From the NCBI RefSeq assembly GCF_013260645.1, contig NZ_CP053921.1, positions 2,994,694 to 3,058,693 of the forward strand: DNA of 64,000 nt. Reading direction: 5' to 3'. Made by a program: the position numbers and the translations under genes. This stretch comes from Erythrobacter mangrovi (GTDB lineage Bacteria; Pseudomonadota; Alphaproteobacteria; Sphingomonadales; Sphingomonadaceae). This document shows positions 58,083 to 64,000 of this stretch, piece after piece; the first letter of the stretch is position 1, and the number at the start of each line of letters is the position of its first letter. Below the pieces are notes generated by a model. It had not been told where the DNA came from. It searched no databases and saw nothing but the letters and a program-made list of their open reading frames with translations.

Positions 58083-61031
58083 TTACTGGCTGGGGGAAGG
58101 GATTTCGTTCGTCGTTGGATCGACGAGCAGGTCAAGATTCAGGGAGGCGATGTCCGGGACCACGCGGTCGGCGGTCGAGAGTTCGTCCTTCGCGCCAATT
58201 CCGATGGCGCGCATGCCGGCGCCCTTGATGGCGGCAATTCCGGCACTGGCGTCCTCCACACCGACGCAGCGAGTCGGATCGCAGCCCAATGCGCGTGCCG
58301 TGGTCAGGAAGATTTCCGGGTCAGGCTTCCCATTGGTTACTTCAGCGGCATTGGTGATGGAGTCGAACAGGGTTTCGATACCCAAGGCACGCACAACGTC
58401 GCGCGCATTTCGGCTCGCCGAGGCAAGCCCAATCCTCAGGCCGGCAGCAAGACATGACAGCAGGCACTCGCGTGCGCCGGGGAACAGGTCATCGGGCGAA
58501 TAATGGGCAATCGCATCGCGATAAAATTCATTCTTGCGGGCCATCATGGCCGCCCGCTCGTCGGTGCTCGCTTCGACGCCTGCAGCCGCGAGAATGATCG
58601 CCAGCGATCCCGCGCGGTCGACGCCCTTGAGCTGCTGGTTGAGCTTACGATCGAAAGGCAGGTCCAACTCGTCGCATAGGCGCTTCCATGCCTGGAAGTG
58701 GGCCTCTGCCGTATCGGTTAAGACGCCGTCGAGGTCGAAGATGACCGCTTCGACCTGTGGCGGCGGAACCGAGGTGAACTCTGCGGTCAGTTCGACATTG
58801 CGACCATGATCGAGCAATGTCGCAGCAGGTCCATCGCAAAGGCGATATCTTGCTCCATCGGCATCGATCACGGCCTCAATCAGCGAGCCGCGCCAACGCA
58901 GGCGGAAGGAATAGGACGTCCACGCGTTGGGGCAGCGCGGGTGGAAATGCAGTTCGCCCGAGGCGAGTTTCAAACCACCCCAGCCCATTACCAGTGTCAG
59001 CCAGCTCCCGGCCATCGCCGCCATATGCGCACCGTGATGGGTGTTGTTATGCCGGTTCTCGAGGTCGACGAAGGCGGTCTCGCGATGGAAGTGCAGCGCC
59101 TGCTCATCGTCACCCGTTTCGGCCGCCAGAATACCGAATGCCGTCGACGAAAGGGTGGAATCGTGCGTGGTAAGCGGGCCGTAATACGCGAGATCGCGTT
59201 GCTTCGTGGCCAGCGGTACGTCTTCGCCAATCAGGCTTAGGGCCTGAACGACGTCGCCCTGCTTGCATAGCTTGTGGCGGAACAGCAGGAGCGGGTGATG
59301 GTGCAGCAATAGCGGGAAGCGCTCCCGCGGCAGCTCTGCAAAGGGCAGTTCCGGCTTGTCGAGGAAGCTGTCGTCTTGAGGGTGGATGCCGAGGTCGGCG
59401 TCGACCGGTAGCCACATCTTGTCCGCCGCAGTGCGCCATTGGACCACTTCGTCATGCGCGAGTCCGATTTCTTCGGTCAACGCTGCGTAGTAGGCGGGGC
59501 TATCGTCGGCGAGTTCCTGTGCCAGAGTGGCCGCGAAGGCGAGATGCCGGCGAGCCATCGCGTTGGTGTAATAATCGTTGTCGACCAGGCAGGTATACTC
59601 GTCAGGCCCGGTCACCCCGTGGATGGTGAACGCACCGCCACGACGGGAATTGAAGTGGCCGATCTCCATCCAGACGCGAGCTGTTTCGAACAGCATGGCG
59701 GCCGCTTCGCGTACCAGTGCCTCATCGCCTGTCGCGTCGCGATAGACCTTCAGTGCGTAGGCGATGTCGGCGTTGATATGGTACTGCGCCGTACCGGTCG
59801 GATAGTGGGCCGAACATTCGTCGCCACCAATGGTCCGCCACGGATAGAGAGCCCCCTTGGCGTGGCCAATCTGACGCGCGTTGTGGCGCGCCTTTTCCAG
59901 GGCTCCGATGCGGTAGCGAAGGATATGCGCGGCCAGATGGGGTTGGGTGAGCGCCAACACGGGCAGCACGAAAACTTCCGTGTCCCAGAAGTAATGACCT
60001 TCGTAGCCTTCGCCGGACAATCCCTTGGCTGCGATGGAGTGACGATCGCTGCGGCTACCCCCCTGATACAGGTGGAACAGCGAAAAGCGGATCGCATGCG
60101 CAAGGGCCTCTTCGCCATCGATCGTCAAGTCGCAGCTGGCCCAGAGCTCCGTCAGTTCGCGCTCGAGGCGAGCGGACAAGACATCCCACCCGGCGGCACG
60201 GTTGCTTTCAAGTAAGGCTTGCGCGCCGTTTGCGGCGTCCTGGCCAAGTGCGTAGGCGACGTGGCGCTCGACCTGCACGGCGGCTCCCTCGACCAACTCG
60301 AACCGGACGGCGGCGCACCCATTGAGAGCGAGAACGTCGCCTGCGCTGTCCCGAACGATGAGCGACTGGGCCATCGCCAACGGAAGCGCGGCCTCACCCC
60401 GGCCTGCAAGGAAGCTGGCCTGTAGCGCATCGTCGCTCACACGTTCGCGCTGCAACGGAGCCGCCTTGTTCAGGCGCGGATCGTCAGGGTCGGTCGAGAG
60501 GTCGGGCGCACAATCGAGAGGGAAGCGGATCTCCAATTTGCCAGACCCGCCTGACAGGCAGGCTTCGATCCGGCTTGCGCAATAGGCCCCTGCGCCGGGC
60601 GCGACGATTCGCGAGGAGGTAATGTGCAGGGTGCGTTGTGCATCGACGCGCCAGGTGGTCGTGCGCCGCAGTACTCCGGTTCGCAGATCGAGGTGCCTGG
60701 CAAAGGCCAGCATCGCATCCCGTGTCAGGGTTAGCGGAGCATCATCGACCAGCAACTCGATCTGGACCGGGCTGGGGGCAAGGAAGCGCATGTCCGATTG
60801 GCTCGCAAAGCCCGTGAAGCGCTCGTGATAGGAGATCGGATTGCTTATGTGCCCATCAGCCAGGACGGCAGCGTTTTCGCCGGGCAGTTCGTCCAATCCA
60901 CCGCGCACACCGATGGTGCCATTGGCCAAGGCGAACAGAGTCGCCAGGGCGGGCTCCTGCTCCGACTCATAGGCAGTCTGCTCCAGCTGCCAGCCGTCTT
61001 CCGCCATCGAATGAATGCGCGCGTCGCCCAC
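58083..61031 (-). CDS. GH65 disaccharide phosphorylase fused to beta-phosphoglucomutase
   Basis: The 982-aa protein is a fusion. Residues ~10-745 are a GH65 glycoside phosphorylase or hydrolase (LANGTIGVRGGLDELPG, GYEGHYFWDTEVFVLP, catalytic acid Glu in GVTGPDEYTCLVDN ~474). Residues ~760-975 are an HAD-type beta-phosphoglucomutase (VIFDLDGVLTDTAEAHFQAW, GLRIGLASASRNA, GVEDASAGIAAIKGAGM). The first part would split maltose, trehalose or a related alpha-disaccharide to beta-glucose-1-phosphate, and the second would convert that to glucose-6-phosphate, saving an ATP. GTG 61031 has GGAGAG upstream; ATG 61007 lacks one. Three LacI-type operators lie upstream. Confidence 0.92.
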   Translation of the reverse strand: MGDARIHSMAEDGWQLEQTAYESEQEPALATLFALANGTIGVRGGLDELPGENAAVLADGHISNPISYHERFTGFASQSDMRFLAPSPVQIELLVDDAPLTLTRDAMLAFARHLDLRTGVLRRTTTWRVDAQRTLHITSSRIVAPGAGAYCASRIEACLSGGSGKLEIRFPLDCAPDLSTDPDDPRLNKAAPLQRERVSDDALQASFLAGRGEAALPLAMAQSLIVRDSAGDVLALNGCAAVRFELVEGAAVQVERHVAYALGQDAANGAQALLESNRAAGWDVLSARLERELTELWASCDLTIDGEEALAHAIRFSLFHLYQGGSRSDRHSIAAKGLSGEGYEGHYFWDTEVFVLPVLALTQPHLAAHILRYRIGALEKARHNARQIGHAKGALYPWRTIGGDECSAHYPTGTAQYHINADIAYALKVYRDATGDEALVREAAAMLFETARVWMEIGHFNSRRGGAFTIHGVTGPDEYTCLVDNDYYTNAMARRHLAFAATLAQELADDSPAYYAALTEEIGLAHDEVVQWRTAADKMWLPVDADLGIHPQDDSFLDKPELPFAELPRERFPLLLHHHPLLLFRHKLCKQGDVVQALSLIGEDVPLATKQRDLAYYGPLTTHDSTLSSTAFGILAAETGDDEQALHFHRETAFVDLENRHNNTHHGAHMAAMAGSWLTLVMGWGGLKLASGELHFHPRCPNAWTSYSFRLRWRGSLIEAVIDADGARYRLCDGPAATLLDHGRNVELTAEFTSVPPPQVEAVIFDLDGVLTDTAEAHFQAWKRLCDELDLPFDRKLNQQLKGVDRAGSLAIILAAAGVEASTDERAAMMARKNEFYRDAIAHYSPDDLFPGARECLLSCLAAGLRIGLASASRNARDVVRALGIETLFDSITNAAEVTNGKPDPEIFLTTARALGCDPTRCVGVEDASAGIAAIKGAGMRAIGIGAKDELSTADRVVPDIASLNLDLLVDPTTNEIPSPSQ

Positions 61032-61115
61032 AGGCTATGTGCTCTCCCATGTCCATGGCCGATTGAAGTCAGTGTGACCGGTTCAGCCCATTGCTGGCGG
61101 TCCATGCGAGCGGAA

Positions 61116-61162
61116 TGATATCGATGTCAAGACATCGATATCATTTTACGGTATCGATGTCA
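61116..61162. promoter_or_regulatory. Three tandem LacI-type operators upstream of the GH65 operon
   Basis: Three 14-bp sites are centred on ATCGAT: TGATATCGATGTCA (61116-61129), AGACATCGATATCA (61130-61143) and CGGTATCGATGTCA (61149-61162). The first two together form a perfect 15-bp inverted repeat around AA (61114-61145). A TTGACA (- strand, 61125-61130) lies between them. The LacI gene is 70 bases away. Confidence 0.75.
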
Positions 61163-61230
61163 TAAAAAGCATGTACTTGCGGAGGACCGTCGGATGACAG
61201 GTCGCGGCTAAGTGCTGAATTCGGGTTGGA

Positions 61231-62223
61231 TCAGCTGTCGCGTACGACGAGCTCGACCGGCATTTCTTCCGATTCGGAATGTTCGCCCTGGATGGCGGCC
61301 AAGGCCTTGCGGGCCAGCAACCGCCCCCCTTCGGTCCAGTGCTGGCGCACCGTCGTCAATGCAGGGACGAAGAACGAGGCGCTTTGCGAATCGTCGAAGC
61401 CAATCACCGATACATCGCGAGGAATCTTCAGGCCTGCCTCGGCAATTGCGCGGATCGCACCCATGGCAATCGCGTCATTGCTGGCGAAGACGCCGTCGAT
61501 CTTGTTGTCGTGCAGCTCCAGCAATTCCTGCATGGCGTCGTGGCCCGCAACAAAGCTGAACTCACAAGCCTTCATACCCAGCAGGTGGGCGCCGTTCTCT
61601 TGCAGGCGTGCACTGAAGCCATCGAGCCGGTCGGCGACCTCGGCGTGTTCGGTGTCACCCAGGAATACCAACCGCCTGCGCCCCAATTGGGCCAGCCTGT
61701 CGGCAGCCAGCGCACCGCCTTCCCGATTATTGCTGCCCACCACGACATGGCCACTCCCAGGGCGCGGCGCACCCCAAACCACCAATGGAAGGCCAAGCTG
61801 CTCGATCCCGGCAACTGCATCATTGTGCATGCCCTGGCCGAGCAGGATGATCCCATCGACCGCTGCAGGCGCAGAGGTGAACGTCGACATGGTGGACAGG
61901 CTGAGGGTGAAGTTGGCGCTTGAAAGCTCCTGAATGATCCCCCCGAGCAGGGCGAGCGGATAGGGCTCGCTCATCGGACGGACGGTGGTCGGCGTCATCT
62001 CCACCACGACCGCTATCGTATTGCTACGCTGTCGGCGGAGATTGCTGGCAGCCTGGTTGAAGCGATATCCCGCCTTTTCGGCGATCTCCACGATCTTATC
62101 GCGCGTGTCTTTGCGCACCGCAGTACTGCCAGACAGTGCGCGAGAGACAGTAATGGGAGAAACGCCCGCCAGGCGAGCCACGTCAGCCATGGTCAAGTTG
62201 CCGGTCTGCTTCGGCTTGGGCAT
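61231..62223 (-). CDS. LacI family transcriptional regulator
   Basis: The 330-aa protein has the LacI helix-turn-helix and hinge (TMADVARLAGVSPITVSRALSGSTAVRKDTRDKIVEIAEKAGYRFNQAA, residues ~10-57). The periplasmic-binding-protein-like sensor domain has GGIIQELSSANFTLSLS, VDGIILLGQGM, DGVFASNDAIAMGAI and DVSVIGFDDSQ. It should repress the GH65-TonB-MFS operon through the three upstream ATCGAT sites, with an alpha-glucoside or its phosphate as inducer (inference). The ATG at 62223 fits the domain start; a TTG five codons upstream is possible. Confidence 0.92.
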   Translation of the reverse strand: MPKPKQTGNLTMADVARLAGVSPITVSRALSGSTAVRKDTRDKIVEIAEKAGYRFNQAASNLRRQRSNTIAVVVEMTPTTVRPMSEPYPLALLGGIIQELSSANFTLSLSTMSTFTSAPAAVDGIILLGQGMHNDAVAGIEQLGLPLVVWGAPRPGSGHVVVGSNNREGGALAADRLAQLGRRRLVFLGDTEHAEVADRLDGFSARLQENGAHLLGMKACEFSFVAGHDAMQELLELHDNKIDGVFASNDAIAMGAIRAIAEAGLKIPRDVSVIGFDDSQSASFFVPALTTVRQHWTEGGRLLARKALAAIQGEHSESEEMPVELVVRDS

Positions 62224-62238
62224 TGCGATAGGGCTCAA

Positions 62239-62693
62239 TCTGGCAATTTGGTCGGAAGCCGAACGGTAACAAGCATGCGAATGTTGCGCCAGTGCGGATC
62301 ACCAATTCATCCTGTTCAGGTAGGGCCGATCGCTCCGTTTGGGAACTTAACCCCCTAAAATTCCGTGTTATTCTTCGGTGTGCCTATAGGAGTGACTCCA
62401 ACTATTCGGGAAAGCCAAGCGAAACAGCGAGCAAGCAAAAATCGGGGGATATTGACTCTGGTTTACTTAAAGTTGACTCTAAAGGCTGGGCTAGCGAGTC
62501 GAAAAGGGCCGCGTCCTCCAAAACATATCGGTCGTTGGGTCGCACGAAGCTAGCAGGTCAAAGCCGGTTTCGCGCCTAGTCTTGCCCGTCTTCGTAATCG
62601 TCGCAGTTTTAGTGCGCTCTCGCGGCGCAAGTGGGTCGATGCATGTGATCGAGGCCGCCTAGCGATGACGGTCCCTTGGGAAAGGATTTGGAG
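62239..62693. other. Intergenic region, AT-richer, with a direct repeat
   Basis: There is no convincing gene in these 455 bases. TTGACTCT occurs twice (62452-62459 and 62473-62480), 21 bases apart, in an AT-richer stretch. It may mark the promoter or an activator site of the surface-protein gene that follows. Confidence 0.35.
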
Positions 62694-64000
62694 ATGGCTA
62701 CTGGGCAATCGTCCTATTGGAAGGACCTGGATGGCGATGGTGAAATCGATGCTGGCGAAATCATCTACTATGACCTGACGACGGAGACTGGCGACAGAGC
62801 CGAGATCAATGGCGCGCTATTCTTCGCAACGGCCCCGACGACCTCTTCCGGGACCGGCCTGATCAATGCCTTTGTGCGCGTCCAAGATGGCGGCAATGAC
62901 GACAGCCCCGGCTATGAAGACGGCTACAATACGTCATTCCGGCCGCTGTCCTACGAAGAGAACACCTCGCCGACGTTCACCAAGTCGCTGCTACTCAGCG
63001 ATATTCCCGAAGTGACCATTGACGGCGTTGTCTATTACGAGTTCCGGCTCGACATCAACCAGCTGAACAGTTCCAACCTCCTCTCCCTCGACGAACTGCA
63101 GATTTTCAAGAGCGCGACTTCGGCGGGCCTTGCGCAAGGTGAGATCGACGGCGCCTGGTTCACCAGCAATGCAAGCCTCGTCTACGACATGGATGGGGCC
63201 GGCGATGCGAGCGTCCTTCTCGATTATTCGCTCCAGGCCGGCAGCGGCAAGTCGGACATGTTCTTCTATGTTCCCAAGTCCAATTTCGGGGGAGCGGACG
63301 AAAGCACAACTTACGTCACGCTTTACTCAGCATTTGGCGAAGCAGATGTCCTCGACAGTTCCGACCAACTCGCCGCTATCGATGATCCTGCCAATTCGAA
63401 GTTGATGGATGACGGCAGTGACGCCGGAGATACCCCCACTGCCATCTATGGTACCTACACGGCCAATGACGGCTTCGAAGAATGGTCGGTCTCGAAGGTT
63501 GTCGATGGGCCCTACATCGGCGGGTACAAGTTCAACGACGCCAATGGGAATGGTGCCTGGGATCTGGGTGAAGTTGCGCTCGGCGGATGGCAGTTCGACT
63601 ACACGATCACCTGGGAAACCAAGCAAGGCAACGTCACGACCCTTCACACCGAGACGGGTACGGTCAAGACATCGGATGGAACGATCGATGTCACCGGAGA
63701 CGGGGTGGTCGATCCGCTCGGATTTTATGCGATCTTCGTACCGCCGAGCACGGACAACAATGAAACCTATACGATCACGATCAACGAAGTTCCCCAATCG
63801 GGCTGGATCAACACCTATGATGGCGATGCAACGCCGGATTACACGACGACATTCATGTTCCAATCGAAGGACCTGACGACGACGGGCTCGCCGAATATCT
63901 CCGGCGCCCTTGGCATGACTGAGCAGATGAACTTCGGCAACTTCGACCTGTTCGACATCTCGGGTACCAAGTACCTCGATGCCAATGGCGACGGCTCGAC
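62694..64000 (+). CDS. Large surface protein with SdrD_B-like domains (3' end outside window)
   Basis: The frame is open from ATG 62694 to the end of the window (435 codons and continuing). It is Asp/Gly/Asn-rich with calcium-loop-like motifs (KDLDGDGEIDAGE near the start, GYKFNDANGNGAWDLGE at residues ~280-296, SGTKYLDANGDGS at the window end), the pattern of SdrD_B/Cna-B-like repeats in adhesins. No N-terminal signal peptide is seen, so export would need a type I system with a C-terminal signal beyond the window. AAAGGA 7 bases before the ATG supports the start. Confidence 0.75.
   Translation, partial: MATGQSSYWKDLDGDGEIDAGEIIYYDLTTETGDRAEINGALFFATAPTTSSGTGLINAFVRVQDGGNDDSPGYEDGYNTSFRPLSYEENTSPTFTKSLLLSDIPEVTIDGVVYYEFRLDINQLNSSNLLSLDELQIFKSATSAGLAQGEIDGAWFTSNASLVYDMDGAGDASVLLDYSLQAGSGKSDMFFYVPKSNFGGADESTTYVTLYSAFGEADVLDSSDQLAAIDDPANSKLMDDGSDAGDTPTAIYGTYTANDGFEEWSVSKVVDGPYIGGYKFNDANGNGAWDLGEVALGGWQFDYTITWETKQGNVTTLHTETGTVKTSDGTIDVTGDGVVDPLGFYAIFVPPSTDNNETYTITINEVPQSGWINTYDGDATPDYTTTFMFQSKDLTTTGSPNISGALGMTEQMNFGNFDLFDISGTKYLDANGDGS

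Overview
The window looks like chromosome of a high-GC alphaproteobacterium of the Sphingomonadales type. It carries a GcrA cell-cycle regulator, an HspQ homologue, a sugar-uptake locus built on a TonB-dependent receptor with a GH65 phosphorylase and a LacI regulator, and a CueR/CopA/CopZ copper unit with MerR-type promoters. Gene-level calls come from reading the translated sequence; no database search was run.

Layout. 1-3.9 kb is core genome: the 3' end of pnp, a spermidine-synthase-like protein, a DUF1993 protein, gcrA, an ABC-2 permease, hspQ and tRNA-Ser(CGA). From 3983 to 10666 sits a 6.7-kb, visibly AT-richer transposon with perfect 25-bp terminal inverted repeats and a perfect 8-bp target duplication. 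It is inserted at the last bases of the tRNA-Ser gene. It encodes an IS1595-type (ISXO2-like) transposase with two small accessory ORFs, plus a cargo of a double-GHKL ATPase, a receiver protein and a cytosine-C5 DNA methyltransferase. From 10.7 to 18.3 kb come a frameshifted outer-membrane protein, an amidohydrolase/HxlR pair, the copper unit, a GNAT acetyltransferase and an ABM-like protein.

18.4-47.3 kb is an accessory region. Four decayed copies of one IS6-family element, all on the + strand (about 18.4, 28.5, 31.5 and 40.7 kb), divide it into cassettes. The first holds a tightly packed six-gene operon (flavin oxidoreductase, phasin-like protein, isoprenyl diphosphate synthase, saccharopine-reductase-like protein, two acetoacetate-decarboxylase-like proteins) and a TIR-TolB-TPR gene. 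The second holds a lipoprotein and a TIR-membrane-TPR protein. The third holds DUF302/YeeE, LysR, a cupin, a bdhA-orf54-ndh-patatin operon and a bufferin-type metallophore locus that appears to lack its maturase bufB. The fourth holds a Ser/Thr kinase, a PP2C phosphatase, a SLOG-plus-membrane protein and a TIR-FHA protein, which together look like a phosphorylation-controlled conflict system.

47.3-64 kb holds a second DUF302, a VTT-type membrane protein and a three-gene operon (metallo-beta-lactamase RNase, AMP/thymidine phosphorylase, PRPP synthase). After that comes an alpha-glucoside utilisation operon: LacI, three tandem operators, a GH65/beta-phosphoglucomutase fusion, a TonB receptor, an MFS transporter and a periplasmic six-hairpin glycosidase. 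The window closes inside a large SdrD_B-like surface protein.

The best candidates for something undescribed are the GHKL-receiver-methyltransferase cargo of the transposon, the six-gene isoprenoid-type operon, and the kinase/phosphatase/SLOG/TIR-FHA cluster.
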